From Frateuria_A sp051900535 (lineage in GTDB: Bacteria; Pseudomonadota; Gammaproteobacteria; Xanthomonadales; Rhodanobacteraceae), in contig NZ_JBHZGI010000003.1 in NCBI RefSeq assembly GCF_051900535.1, forward strand, positions 62,001-126,000: a DNA stretch of 64,000 nucleotides. Direction: 5' to 3'. Within the stretch, counting starts at the first letter, position 1. The number at the start of each line of letters is the position of its first letter. Below, one piece after another: positions 50,062 through 59,345 of this stretch. Made by a program: the position numbers and the translations under genes. The notes beneath the pieces are model-generated. The model was not told the DNA's origin, ran no database searches, and saw only the letters and a program-made list of their open reading frames with translations.

Positions 50062-52173
50062 ATGAAGCCGCTGTTCGTCGCGCTTGCACTGGGCCTGCTC
50101 GCCACACCGGCGCTGGCCGTCGACCTGGAAACCCACGCCCCGCACCCGTTCAACGTGCGCGATTTGGTGATGATGGAGCGCGTCAGCGACCCGCAGCTGT
50201 CGCCCGACGGCCGGTACGCCGCCTTCGGTGTGCGCAGCACCGATTACGCCGCCAACAAAGGCGTCAACGCGATCTACGTGCTGGACCTGAAGAAGGGTGG
50301 CGAGCCGGTCAAGGTGGCGGACAAGGGCAGCTCCGCGCGCTGGTCGGCCGACGGGCACAGCCTCTATTACATGGCCTCGGCCAACGGCGTCTCGCAGTTG
50401 TGGCGGCTGGACTTCGGTGCGGGCGACAAGCTCGACTTCGCCGGGCACAAGGCCGCGGTACAAGTCAGCCGCGGTTCGCTGGACCTGGGCGGCTACAGGC
50501 TCTCGCCGGACGGCAAGAGCGTGCTGCTTTCCTACGAGGTCTACACCGACTGCGCGGACCTGGCGTGCACCAAGGAGCGCATCGACGGCCGCGAGAAGAA
50601 CAAGGCCACCGGCACCGTCTACGACAAGCTGTTCGTGCGCCACTGGGACACCTGGGCCAACGGTCGCCGCAACCAGTTGTACGCCGCCCGCTTCGACGCC
50701 CAGGGCATGCTGCCGGCCGAGCCGACGCTGCTCAGCCGCGGCATCGATGGCGACATCCCGAGCAAGCCCTTCGGCGATGAGAGCGAGTTCGCGTTTTCGC
50801 CGGACGGCAGCACGGTGTATTTCGACGTGCGCATCGCCGGTACCAGCGAACCGTGGTCGACCAACTTCGATCTCTACCGCGTGCCCGCCGACGGCTCGGC
50901 CGCGCCGCAGAACCTGACCGAGGCGAACAAGGCGTGGGACGCGAACCCGGTGCCGTCGCCGGACGGCAAGACGCTGTACTACCTGGCGATGAAGGAGCCG
51001 GGTTTCGAAGCTGACCGCTTCGCGATCATGGCGATGGACCTGCAGAGCGGCGCCACGCGCGAGATCGATCCGCAATGGGATCGCTCGGCCGGCGCGCTCA
51101 CGATCGCCGACGATGGCAAGACGCTCTACGCCAGTGCCGACGACGAGGGCCAGCATCCGTTGTTCGCCATCGATGCGGCCAGCGGCAAGGTCACCAAGCT
51201 GGTGGGCGAAGGTTCGGTGGGCGGCTACTCGCTGGAAGGCGGCAAGTTGCTGCTGGCGCGCGACGACCTCAAGCGTCCGGTCGACCTGTACCTGGCCGAC
51301 GCCAACGGCCGCGGCCTCAGGCAGGTCACGCACTACAACGCCGAGCGGCTGAAGAATGCGAAGACCGGCGACTTCGAATTCTTCACCTTCAAGGGCTGGA
51401 ACAACGAAACCGTGCAGGGCTACGTCGTCAAGCCGGTGGGCTACAAGCGCGGCCGGAAGTACCCGGTCGCCTTCATCATCCACGGTGGCCCGCAGGGCGC
51501 GATGACCAACGACTGGAGTTATCGCTGGAACCCGCAGACCTACGCGGGGCAGGGCTTTGCGGTGGTGACCGTGAACTTCCACGGCTCGACCGGCTACGGC
51601 CAGGCGTTCACCGATTCGATCTCGGGCGACTGGGGCGGCAAGCCGCTGGAAGATCTCAAGGCCGGCTGGAAGGCTGCGCTGGATAAGTACAGCTTTCTTG
51701 ATGGCGACAACGCCTGCGCGCTGGGCGCCAGCTACGGCGGCTACATGGTGTACTGGATGGCAGGCGTGTGGAACCAGCCGTGGAAATGCCTGGTCGACCA
51801 CGATGGCGTGTTCGACGCGCGGATGATGTATTACGCCACCGAAGAACTGTGGTTCGAGGAGAAGGAGAACGGCGGCACGCAGTTCGACCATCCGCAGAAC
51901 TACGAGCGCTTCAACCCGATCAACCACGTCAAGGACTGGCGCGTGCCGATGCTGGTGGTCCACAGCGGGAACGATTTCCGCATCCCGATCACCCAGGGCC
52001 TGGGCGCCTTCACCGCGTTGCAGCGCCAGGGCATCCCGAGCGAGTTCCTGACCTTCCCGGACGAGAACCACTGGGTGCTCAAGCCGCAGAACAGCGTGAT
52101 GTGGCATGAGACGGTGAATGCGTGGTTGAAGCGGTGGACGTCGGGGAGTGGCGGGAGCGCCACCACCCATTGA
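50062..52173 (+). CDS. Exported S9-family prolyl oligopeptidase / acyl-peptidase
   Basis: A protein of 703 residues with a signal peptide (MKPLFVALALGLLATPALA). The N-terminal half (about 25-445) is a WD40-like beta-propeller with several LSPDGK-type repeats. The C-terminal alpha/beta-hydrolase carries the triad Ser557 (GASYGGY), Asp638 (HSGNDFR) and His670 (DENHW). It resembles DPP5/S9C peptidases, which release dipeptides or acyl residues from oligopeptides, here in the periplasm. AAGGG precedes ATG 50062. It stands alone with its own terminator. Confidence 0.92.
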   Translation: MKPLFVALALGLLATPALAVDLETHAPHPFNVRDLVMMERVSDPQLSPDGRYAAFGVRSTDYAANKGVNAIYVLDLKKGGEPVKVADKGSSARWSADGHSLYYMASANGVSQLWRLDFGAGDKLDFAGHKAAVQVSRGSLDLGGYRLSPDGKSVLLSYEVYTDCADLACTKERIDGREKNKATGTVYDKLFVRHWDTWANGRRNQLYAARFDAQGMLPAEPTLLSRGIDGDIPSKPFGDESEFAFSPDGSTVYFDVRIAGTSEPWSTNFDLYRVPADGSAAPQNLTEANKAWDANPVPSPDGKTLYYLAMKEPGFEADRFAIMAMDLQSGATREIDPQWDRSAGALTIADDGKTLYASADDEGQHPLFAIDAASGKVTKLVGEGSVGGYSLEGGKLLLARDDLKRPVDLYLADANGRGLRQVTHYNAERLKNAKTGDFEFFTFKGWNNETVQGYVVKPVGYKRGRKYPVAFIIHGGPQGAMTNDWSYRWNPQTYAGQGFAVVTVNFHGSTGYGQAFTDSISGDWGGKPLEDLKAGWKAALDKYSFLDGDNACALGASYGGYMVYWMAGVWNQPWKCLVDHDGVFDARMMYYATEELWFEEKENGGTQFDHPQNYERFNPINHVKDWRVPMLVVHSGNDFRIPITQGLGAFTALQRQGIPSEFLTFPDENHWVLKPQNSVMWHETVNAWLKRWTSGSGGSATTH

Positions 52174-52183
52174 TCCATCCCAG

Positions 52184-52210
52184 CGGCGGCCTTCGGGCCG
52201 CCGTTGTCTT
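52184..52210 (+). terminator. Rho-independent terminator of the S9 peptidase gene
   Basis: CGGCGGCC at 52184-52191, a TTCG tetraloop and GGCCGCCG at 52196-52203 form a perfect 8-bp stem followed by TTGTCTT. It ends 37 bases past the stop codon. Confidence 0.85.
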
Positions 52211-52253
52211 GTGTGCTTGGCGGGTTGCGTATGGTGGTCGCGCACAGGTGCGC

Positions 52254-53243
52254 TTATAGCCACTTCACCCGCTTCAGCCAGGTGTAGATCCCGCCCACCA
52301 CGCCAACCACCAGCACGATCATCAGCGGATACGCCCACGGCTTGTCCAGCTCAGGCATGTGGGTGAAGTTCATGCCGTACCAGCTGGTGATCAGGGTAGG
52401 CGCGGCAAGCAGCGCGGCGTAGCCGGCCAGGCGCTTCATGACTTCGTTCTGGCCGAAGGTGACCAGCGAGAGGTTGACGTTGATCGCGGCGGCCAGCATC
52501 TCGCGCATGGCGCTGATCGACTCGTTGACGCGCGTCACGTGGTCGTAGACGTCGCGGAAATAGGGCCGCAACTCATCGGGAATCAGTTGCGGGTGCATGC
52601 GCACCAACTGGTTAGTGATGTCCTGGAGTGGAGCGACCGCCAGGCGCAGCGTGGTCAGGTCGCGCTGCATGTCGTACAGGCGGCGCACCGTACTGCGCTT
52701 GAATGTCTCCGCGAAGATATCCGCCTCGAGGCGGTGCAACTCTTCGCGGAAATCTCGAACGATCGGGAGCATGTTGTCGACGATGAAGTCAAGCACACCG
52801 TACAAGCCATAGCTCGGACCGTTTTGCATAAGTTCGTGCGCCTGCTCGCAGCTGCGGCGGGCCGGTGCGTAGGAGAGCGAGGCCCCGTGGCGGACGGTCA
52901 GCAGGTAGCGCTCTCCAAAGAAGATCTGCGTCTCGCCGAACGCCATGCTGCCGTCGACCACCTGGGCGGTCTGCACCACAAGGAAGAGCGAGTCCCCATA
53001 GGCCTCAAGCTTGGTGCGTTGGTGCGCCTTGTGCGCGTCCTCGACGGCCAGGTCGTGCAGGCCGAATTCTTCCTGCAGCTTCAGCAGCAGGGGAGCATCG
53101 GGCTCATGCAGTCCTAGCCAGACGAAGGTGCCCGGCTCTTGCAGTACATCGCTGATGGCATCCAGGTCGATGGCTCCGATGCGGGAGCCATCATCCCGGT
53201 AGGCCACGCAATTCACTACGGAGTTGTTGTGGGGAGTAGGCAT
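52254..53243 (-). CDS. corA: CorA-family divalent cation transporter
   Basis: A protein of 329 residues. A large cytoplasmic N-terminal domain of about 265 residues is followed by two TM helices with the selectivity motif GMN in SWYGMNFTHMPELD before the second. It conducts Mg2+ and possibly Co2+ or Ni2+; close relatives in the ZntB branch export zinc, but ZntB has the same motif, so the ion is not certain. The start may be at ATG 53243 (MPTPHNNS) or at ATG 53279 (12 residues longer); neither has a convincing ribosome site. Confidence 0.87.
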   Translation of the reverse strand: MPTPHNNSVVNCVAYRDDGSRIGAIDLDAISDVLQEPGTFVWLGLHEPDAPLLLKLQEEFGLHDLAVEDAHKAHQRTKLEAYGDSLFLVVQTAQVVDGSMAFGETQIFFGERYLLTVRHGASLSYAPARRSCEQAHELMQNGPSYGLYGVLDFIVDNMLPIVRDFREELHRLEADIFAETFKRSTVRRLYDMQRDLTTLRLAVAPLQDITNQLVRMHPQLIPDELRPYFRDVYDHVTRVNESISAMREMLAAAINVNLSLVTFGQNEVMKRLAGYAALLAAPTLITSWYGMNFTHMPELDKPWAYPLMIVLVVGVVGGIYTWLKRVKWL

Positions 53244-53342
53244 CGGCAAATAGTAAGCGCAGCCATGGAAGGTTGGCATCGACTATGAGCACGGGAGTGC
53301 TGGCGAGTTATGCAATGATGCGCCGGTTGAGGGGGAACTGTG

Positions 53343-55319
53343 ATGCGTGCAAACGAATACCGGCTGGGTTACAGGCCGGACCTGGAAGGCTTGCGTGCGG
53401 TTGCCATCCTGCTGGTAGTCGCGGCGCACGCAGGGGTTCCATGGCTGGCCGGTGGATTCGTGGGCGTGGACGTTTTCTTCGTCCTCTCCGGTTATCTGAT
53501 TACCGGTCTGCTGCTCCGCGAGTTGGCGGAGGCTGGCAGGGTTCGCTTGAGCGACTTTTACGTTCGCAGGCTTAGGCGGCTTCTGCCGGGGCTTTTGACG
53601 ATGCTGCTCGTCGTGAGTTTGCTGGCAGTGCTTCTGTTGGCGCCAACCGACCAGCAGAAACAGGCCACCGCCGCGGCGAGCGCCGCATTCTGGCTCAGCA
53701 ATGTCCACTTTGCCTTTGGCCGTCTCGATTATTTCTCGAGCGGCGCGGAAGCCAGCCTCTTCCTGCACACATGGTCGCTCGGCGTGGAGGAACAGTTCTA
53801 CTTGTTGTGGCCGGCACTGCTGGTGGGACTGGCTGGGCGCTTCGGAGGGGAAGGGCTGGAAGGAGCTCGGCGTCGTCTGATCCTCGGGATGGGTATCGTC
53901 GTAGCCGCCAGCCTTATCGCCTGCATCGCTCTGACTTACGCCTCGCCGCGGCTGGCGTTTTACCTGATGCCGTTGCGAGCCTGGCAATTTGCAGCCGGCG
54001 CGCTTGTCTGGCTGTGTTTCAAGGCCCCCGCCAATGGGGTGACCGCTTGGAAGGGGGCCTGGCTGGGCAAGGTCGGCTGGGTCGGGCTGGCGGCCATCCT
54101 TGGGTCGGCCTTGTTGCTCTCTCCCAACACGCCCTACCCCGGTGGGTGGGCCGTAATGCCGACCGTAGGGGCGACGGCCCTCATCGCGGCTGGCGTGTGC
54201 CAGACACGTGTCTCGCGAGTGCTTGGCTGGCGCCCGCTACAGGCTTTGGGCCACATCTCCTATCCGTGGTACCTGTGGCATTGGCCCTTGCTGCTGCTCG
54301 CCCACACCTTGTACCCCACCAACGGTGCAGTCGTACGGATATCCGCCATTGCAGCTTCCCTGGTGCTGGCTGTGACTTCGCACCTGTGGGTGGAGACGCC
54401 CACGAGGCATCGGTCCATATGGTTGGCCAGGCCACGCATGACCATTGCGGTGGCATTGGGGGTGATGGGGCTTGCGGGCATCATGTGCTTGCGCTGGTAC
54501 AACCATGCCTCGGATCTGTCGCGAAGCCCGCAGTACAGGCGGCTCGCGGACGCACACGCGGATGCGCCGATCATTTACCGCATGGGTTGCGACGACTGGT
54601 ACTCAAGCGACAGGCTCCGCGTTTGCGGGTTCGGTGCGCATCAGGCCCACCACACGGCGGTGCTCTTTGGCGATAGCGTGGCCGGGCAATGGTTTCCGGC
54701 GGCCGCACGTGCGTACAGCAAACCGGACTGGCGCCTGCTGGTCATCACCAAGTCGTCTTGCCCAATGGTGGACGAGCCCATCTTCTACGAGCGCATCGGT
54801 CGGATGTACGACGAGTGCTCGATCTGGCGCAAACGTGCACTTGAGTACCTGGTCCAGTTGAAACCTGACGTGGTCATTCTGGGCTCGGTATCTACGTACG
54901 CGCTCACCGCCCGCCAATGGGTCGAAGGGACGGCAAGAGTCCTTGCCCCCTTGGCCTCCGCCAAAGGACAGGTCTATCTGCTGCGCAGTACCCCGCATCT
55001 GCCGTTCGATGGCCCGGATTGTCTGGCGGCCCGCCAGGGGCGACCTGAATGGCTAGGAGCGTTCGGAACCTGCTCTGCCCCCGGGACTGATCGGACAAAC
55101 GATGCAGTTTACGGCTGGCTACAGGAAGCCGCTCGACCTTATCCAAACGTATCCGTGATTGACCTCAACGCACGCGTCTGTCCGCACGGGGTGTGTGACG
55201 CCCAGCTCGGCGGATTGATCGTCTTCCGGGACGCGCAGCACATGACGGCAAGTTTCGCCGAATCGCTTGCACCAGCCTTTTCAGCTGAACTCGAGCAGAA
55301 GGCCTTTGCCGGCAATTAA
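53343..55319 (+). CDS. OafA/YrhL-type O-acyltransferase with C-terminal SGNH domain
   Basis: A protein of 658 residues. The AT3 domain (about 1-365) has RPDLEGLRAVAILLVVAAHAG at the start, GGFVGVDVFFVLSGYLIT and about 10 TM helices; YRPDLEGLR holds the conserved Arg and the His is in AAHAG. A periplasmic SGNH domain follows, with FGDSVAGQW (Ser about 444) and the Asp/His pair in DAQHMT (about 630-633). Such proteins O-acetylate LPS, peptidoglycan or other glycans. Start ATG 53343 with GAGGGGG 7 bases upstream. The sequence looks less GC-rich than its neighbours, which hints at transfer. Confidence 0.9.
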   Translation: MRANEYRLGYRPDLEGLRAVAILLVVAAHAGVPWLAGGFVGVDVFFVLSGYLITGLLLRELAEAGRVRLSDFYVRRLRRLLPGLLTMLLVVSLLAVLLLAPTDQQKQATAAASAAFWLSNVHFAFGRLDYFSSGAEASLFLHTWSLGVEEQFYLLWPALLVGLAGRFGGEGLEGARRRLILGMGIVVAASLIACIALTYASPRLAFYLMPLRAWQFAAGALVWLCFKAPANGVTAWKGAWLGKVGWVGLAAILGSALLLSPNTPYPGGWAVMPTVGATALIAAGVCQTRVSRVLGWRPLQALGHISYPWYLWHWPLLLLAHTLYPTNGAVVRISAIAASLVLAVTSHLWVETPTRHRSIWLARPRMTIAVALGVMGLAGIMCLRWYNHASDLSRSPQYRRLADAHADAPIIYRMGCDDWYSSDRLRVCGFGAHQAHHTAVLFGDSVAGQWFPAAARAYSKPDWRLLVITKSSCPMVDEPIFYERIGRMYDECSIWRKRALEYLVQLKPDVVILGSVSTYALTARQWVEGTARVLAPLASAKGQVYLLRSTPHLPFDGPDCLAARQGRPEWLGAFGTCSAPGTDRTNDAVYGWLQEAARPYPNVSVIDLNARVCPHGVCDAQLGGLIVFRDAQHMTASFAESLAPAFSAELEQKAFAGN

Positions 55320-56611
55320 CCTTTCGTAACTCCACGCGTGTTGCGGAGTGCCGCCGCCATCGCCAGCCACACCGGCAGCGCGAACAGCAGCCAAAGCTGG
55401 TTCTGCTGAACGGTGCCGGGAAGGAGGTGCAGCAGCACGGCAGCCAACAGGGCGAACAGCTGCAGCAGGAGCGTGGCATCGGCCAGGCGCGAGGCGGGCA
55501 GGCCGCGCCTCGCGCGCCACGCGGATGGCAGCAGGGCCAGCGCGAGCGGGTTGAACAGCAGCAGGTTGGCGTTGGCCCACGCGGCGTGGTGGGTGGTCAG
55601 CAGCCACAGGATGAGCAGTCCGATCCCGGCCAGCCCCGCGAACACAAGGTAGAGCGCGGCGAGCACGGTGAAGCCGGTGGGCCAGAAGCGGCGGGCGAGC
55701 AGCAGGATGGCGGCTGCAACCAGGCCGGCCAGGGCCAGCGGCAGGCGCAGGTCGGGTGCGGTGGCCGGCGGGGTGTCCAGGCGGTTGGGCGAGACCAGTT
55801 CGCCGGCGGTCACCAGCGGATGCGCGCCTTGCGGCCCGCTAATCGTCGCCGTGGCCAGCTGGTTCGAAAGCACGCCGGGGAGGAAGCTTTCCTGCCAGGC
55901 GTTGAGCGGCTGGTCGGCGTACGGTCCGAGTCCGAGGTCGAGCAGCAGCATCAGCCAGGGCTGGGCGCTCATCAGGCGGGCCGTCTGCTGGCGATAGGTC
56001 ATGCCGCCGGGACGTGCGCTGAGCTGGGCCTTCAGCACGCCGCCGAGCGCGCGGTCCAATGCATCGCGCACGCGGGTGGTGCAGTTGTCGACGTAGTAGT
56101 CGTAGTCGTAGCGCGCGTTTTCCGGGCGCAGGTTCCACAGCAGGAAATCGCGCAGCGCGGAAGCCTGCTTCGGGGTGAAATCCAGGCGCTGGCGGGTGAC
56201 CGAGCGGCCTGCCTGTACGTACCAGTCCTCGTCCTGCGTGGTCGGCGCGGCGTCCATCAGGTAGTGCATGCGGCCGCGCGCGAAATTGAGCAGGAAGCCG
56301 CTTTCGTCGAAATCGAATACACCGTAGTTGAAGTTGTACGCCTCGCCGCTGACCGAATCCCGCAGCTCGATGGCATCGTGGCCGAAGCGCTCCCAGTAGG
56401 TGTCGCCAGGACCGTAGGTGACCAGCGAGACTTCGAGGTTGGCACCCGGGGCGTTGGCGACACCGGCGTGGGCGGGAAGGGCGAAGGCGAGCGCGAGCAA
56501 CAGGCACAGCCAGATTCCGCCGATGCAGGAGCGAACCCCTCGCGCGACCGGGGAATTGCGGGGCTTGCGGTCGCGCACGGGGTGCGCGCCTGCAAGAAGG
56601 GCCTCAGCCAT
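55316..56611 (-). CDS. DUF4105 membrane protein
   Basis: A protein of 431 residues. A long N-terminal signal anchor (cleavage or anchor near residue 48, FALPAHA) is followed by a DUF4105 domain of about 200 residues with the conserved WERFGHDAIELRD, FNYGVFDFD and DNCTTRVRDALD (a Cys) motifs. The last 150 residues hold four TM helices. DUF4105 is of unknown function in the envelope. It overlaps the corC end by 8 bases and so is in that operon; its stop overlaps the oafA-type gene stop by 4 bases. Confidence 0.82.
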   Translation of the reverse strand: MAEALLAGAHPVRDRKPRNSPVARGVRSCIGGIWLCLLLALAFALPAHAGVANAPGANLEVSLVTYGPGDTYWERFGHDAIELRDSVSGEAYNFNYGVFDFDESGFLLNFARGRMHYLMDAAPTTQDEDWYVQAGRSVTRQRLDFTPKQASALRDFLLWNLRPENARYDYDYYVDNCTTRVRDALDRALGGVLKAQLSARPGGMTYRQQTARLMSAQPWLMLLLDLGLGPYADQPLNAWQESFLPGVLSNQLATATISGPQGAHPLVTAGELVSPNRLDTPPATAPDLRLPLALAGLVAAAILLLARRFWPTGFTVLAALYLVFAGLAGIGLLILWLLTTHHAAWANANLLLFNPLALALLPSAWRARRGLPASRLADATLLLQLFALLAAVLLHLLPGTVQQNQLWLLFALPVWLAMAAALRNTRGVTKG

Positions 56612-57458
56612 CGGTCGGCTGCCGGTTCACGCGGAACTGTTGCACGCGCCGGTCGTCGGCTTCGGTGACGATGAAGAGGTAGCCGCCGAACACCACTTCC
56701 TCGCCCACTTCCGGCAGATGGCCGAATTCGGCGGTCGCCATGCCGCCGACGGTGTCGAATTCCTCGTCGGAGAAGCTTGCGCCGGTATCTTCGTTGAAGT
56801 CGGCGATCGGGGTGAGCGCGCTGACCATCCAGCCGCCGCCGGGCAGCTCGTGCATGAGGCTGGGCTCGTCCTCGTCGTCGTGCTCGTCATCGATCTCGCC
56901 GACGATCTGCTCAAGCACATCCTCGATGGTGATGAGGCCGGCGACGCCGCCGTATTCGTCCACCACCAGCGCCATGTGGTTGCGCGATCGGCGGAACTCG
57001 GCCAGCAGCACGTTCAGGCGCATCGACTCGGGTATCAGCACCGCGGGGCGCAGCAGCAGCCCGAGGTCGAAACCTTCGCCGTTGCCGAAATACTTAAGCA
57101 GGTCCTTCGCCAGCAGGATGCCGATGATCTCGTCCTTGTCCTCGCCGTGCACGGGGAAGCGCGAATGGCCCGATTCGACCACCTTGGCCAGGATGTCGTG
57201 CAGCGAGGCTTCGGCCGCGATCATCACGATCTGCGCGCGCGGGACCATGACGTCGTCCACGCTGAGTTCGGTGACCTTGAGCGCACCCTCGACCATGGTG
57301 AGGGTGTCGTTGGAGAGCAGGCCGTTGGCCTGGGCGGCGCGCAGCTCCTCGATCAGTTCGTCGCGGTTGCGCGGTTCGCCGGAAAACAGGTGGCCCAGGC
57401 GGTCCCACCAGGAGCGGTGGGGGGCCGGGCCGTTGGTACTGCCAGGGTCGTCGTTCAT
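56604..57458 (-). CDS. ybeX: CorC/YbeX, CBS-domain protein
   Basis: A protein of 284 residues. After a short basic start come two CBS domains (about 65-120 and 125-185: VDDVMVPRAQIVMI, then HMALVVDEYGGVAGLITIEDVLE), a run of acidic residues and a C-terminal CorC/HlyC transporter-associated domain (about 205-280). Linked to Mg/Co efflux and to ribosome metabolism in E. coli. TTG 57461 and ATG 57458 are adjacent; I use ATG. It follows ybeY as in most gammaproteobacteria, but with a 260-base repeat-filled gap. Confidence 0.9.
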   Translation of the reverse strand: MNDDPGSTNGPAPHRSWWDRLGHLFSGEPRNRDELIEELRAAQANGLLSNDTLTMVEGALKVTELSVDDVMVPRAQIVMIAAEASLHDILAKVVESGHSRFPVHGEDKDEIIGILLAKDLLKYFGNGEGFDLGLLLRPAVLIPESMRLNVLLAEFRRSRNHMALVVDEYGGVAGLITIEDVLEQIVGEIDDEHDDEDEPSLMHELPGGGWMVSALTPIADFNEDTGASFSDEEFDTVGGMATAEFGHLPEVGEEVVFGGYLFIVTEADDRRVQQFRVNRQPTDG

Positions 57459-57549
57459 CAACTCGGGTGGGAGCGCGCCGTGGAAGGGCGGAAAGCCGGA
57501 GTCTAGCGGAAAAAGCGTGGGGATTCAGGGCACAAGCGGGCGGGTGCCA

Positions 57550-57715
57550 ATCCCCTTGTGGGAGTGCCGGCGCCAAGCGTGGTCCTCGTTCAAGCGTTCG
57601 GGGCCGGTCTTGCTAGCAGCGCCCCTAGGGCGCGACTGTCTTCTCAGCGGCCGCCGAGGCACGAGCTGGGAGCGCGGTCGCGCCCAAGGGCGCTCCCATG
57701 GCGGCCAAGCCGAGG
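57550..57715. repeat. Cluster of dispersed repeat elements between ybeY and corC
   Basis: Copies of the GTGGGAGTGCC / GGGAGCGCGGTCGCGCC family lie in both orientations. GCGCCCCTAGGGCGC (57619-57633) is palindromic. GGGAGCGC (57668-57675) pairs with GCGCTCCC (57690-57697). The cluster interrupts the ybeY-corC operon without carrying a gene and may attenuate transcription of corC. Confidence 0.6.
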
Positions 57716-57718
57716 GGA

Positions 57719-58210
57719 CTACTGCGGCGCGTAAGGATCGGCGATGCCCAAGCCTGCCAGGATGCGCCTTTCCAGCGCCTCCATCGCCTCGGCCTCGGCG
57801 TTCTCGATGTGGTCGTAGCCGAGCAGGTGCAGCGTGCCGTGGACGGTAAGGTGGGCCCAATGGTCGCGCGGCTTCTTGCCCTGTTCGCCCGCTTCGCGCG
57901 CGACCACCGGGGCGCAGATGGCCAGGTCGCCGATCAGCGGCAGGTCCACGCCGGGCGGCAGTTCGGCGGGAAAGGAGAGCACGTTGGTGGCGTAGTCCTT
58001 GCCGCGGTAGTCGCGATTGAGCGCCCGGCCCTCGCCAGTATCGACGAGGCGGATGGCGACCTCGGCCGGCTTGCGCCGCCTGGCGCCGCGAAGTGCCGCC
58101 GTCACCCACTGGCGAAAGCTGGCCGGCGAGGGTAGCCCTGCGCGTGGAACTGCATAGCTGACGGATATCTGGTGGACGGCGGGGATATCGGTTTTTGCGC
58201 GCGAGGCCAT
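57719..58210 (-). CDS. ybeY: YbeY, endoribonuclease for rRNA maturation
   Basis: A protein of 163 residues with the zinc motif HLTVHGTLHLLGYDH (His ligands at the C-terminal third) and NRDYRGKDYATNVLSFP. YbeY acts in 16S rRNA 3' maturation and 70S quality control. ATG 58210 is 5 bases from the phoH stop, which fits coupling. The frame is open far upstream (antisense to nothing real) but the conserved protein starts here. Confidence 0.95.
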   Translation of the reverse strand: MASRAKTDIPAVHQISVSYAVPRAGLPSPASFRQWVTAALRGARRRKPAEVAIRLVDTGEGRALNRDYRGKDYATNVLSFPAELPPGVDLPLIGDLAICAPVVAREAGEQGKKPRDHWAHLTVHGTLHLLGYDHIENAEAEAMEALERRILAGLGIADPYAPQ

Positions 58211-58215
58211 GGCAC

Positions 58216-59223
58216 TCACGCCGCGCCGCCCTTTTTCCCCGCGGGCTGTTCTTCGCTGGCAGCCTCGAACGCCTCGTAGGCCCGCACGATCTTGGCCACC
58301 AGCGGATGGCGAACCACGTCGCGCGAGGTGAAAAAGGTAAAGCTGATGCCGTCGACGCCGCGCAACACCTCGATCGCGTGGCGCAGGCCCGAACGGACAT
58401 GGCGCGGCAGGTCTATCTGGCTCACGTCGCCGGTGATCACCGCGACCGAACCGAAGCCGATGCGGGTGAGGAACATCTTCATCTGCTCGACCGTGGTGTT
58501 CTGTGCTTCGTCGAGAATCACGTACGAATCGTTGAGCGTGCGGCCGCGCATGTAGGCGAGCGGCGCGATCTCGATGACGTTGCGTTCCATCAGCTTGGCG
58601 ACCTTCTCGAAGCCGAGCATCTCGTACAACGCGTCGTAGAGCGGACGCAGGTACGGATCGACCTTCTGGCTGAGGTCGCCCGGAAGGAAGCCCAGCTTCT
58701 CGCCGGCTTCCACCGCCGGACGCACCAGCAGCAGGCGTTGCGCGCGGTTGGCCTCCAGCGCCTCGACGGCGCTGGCCACCGCCAGGTAGGTCTTGCCGGT
58801 GCCGGCCGGACCCACGCCGAAGTTGATGTCGTGGGTGGCGATCGCGTGCAGGTAGCGCGCCTGGCTCGGGCCGCGCCCCTTGATCACGCCACGCTTGACC
58901 TTGATCGCCACCTCCTGCGCACCCTCGGCGGCTTCGTCGACCATCGCGTCGATGCCCGATTCGGCCAGTTGCAGGTTGATCTGCGCGCCGGTGAGCGTCT
59001 CTTTCTCGGTGGTGGCGTAAAGCGCGCGAAGCACTTTTTCGGCGGCGCGGGCGGGGGCCTCTTCGCCGATCACCTTGAACAGGTTCCCGCGATGGTCGAT
59101 CTCCACGCCCAGGCGCAGCTCGATCTGGCGCAGGTGTTCGTCGAACGGCCCGCACAGGTTGGCCAGCCGGGCGTTGTCTTCCGGGTCGAGGGCGAAGTCG
59201 CGTTCGTTGAGGCCGTTGGTCAT
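58216..59223 (-). CDS. ybeZ: PhoH-like ATPase (YbeZ)
   Basis: A protein of 335 residues. The N-terminal KH-like part is followed by a P-loop ATPase: Walker A GPAGTGKT (about 139-146), LLLVRPAVEAGEKLGFLPGDL, Walker B VILDEAQN and the arginine finger region near VITGDVSQIDL. PhoH/YbeZ forms a complex with YbeY and is thought to help rRNA processing. Second gene of the miaB-phoH-ybeY-corC order. Confidence 0.94.
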   Translation of the reverse strand: MTNGLNERDFALDPEDNARLANLCGPFDEHLRQIELRLGVEIDHRGNLFKVIGEEAPARAAEKVLRALYATTEKETLTGAQINLQLAESGIDAMVDEAAEGAQEVAIKVKRGVIKGRGPSQARYLHAIATHDINFGVGPAGTGKTYLAVASAVEALEANRAQRLLLVRPAVEAGEKLGFLPGDLSQKVDPYLRPLYDALYEMLGFEKVAKLMERNVIEIAPLAYMRGRTLNDSYVILDEAQNTTVEQMKMFLTRIGFGSVAVITGDVSQIDLPRHVRSGLRHAIEVLRGVDGISFTFFTSRDVVRHPLVAKIVRAYEAFEAASEEQPAGKKGGAA

Positions 59224-59345
59224 GGGGATGTGCGAAGGGGGCTGGGAGTGAGCCTTCTCCCTCAGGAGAAGGTGCCGACAGGCGGGTGAGGGTTCGTCCG
59301 GAGCGCTTCGCTCGAGCTTGCCGCAAGGGTTGAACCCCTCCCGCG
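59224..59345. other. Short gap between miaB and phoH with a hairpin
   Basis: CCTTCTCC (59252-59259) and GGAGAAGG (59264-59271) form a perfect 8-bp stem with a CTCA loop. No U-run follows on the miaB strand, so it is probably an attenuator or a common intergenic repeat and not a full terminator. Confidence 0.5.

Noticed and set aside
50032..52338. 768-codon minus frame antisense to the S9 peptidase gene
   Set aside because: Low-complexity His/Arg/Val-rich shadow; the + frame has signal peptide, propeller and full catalytic triad.
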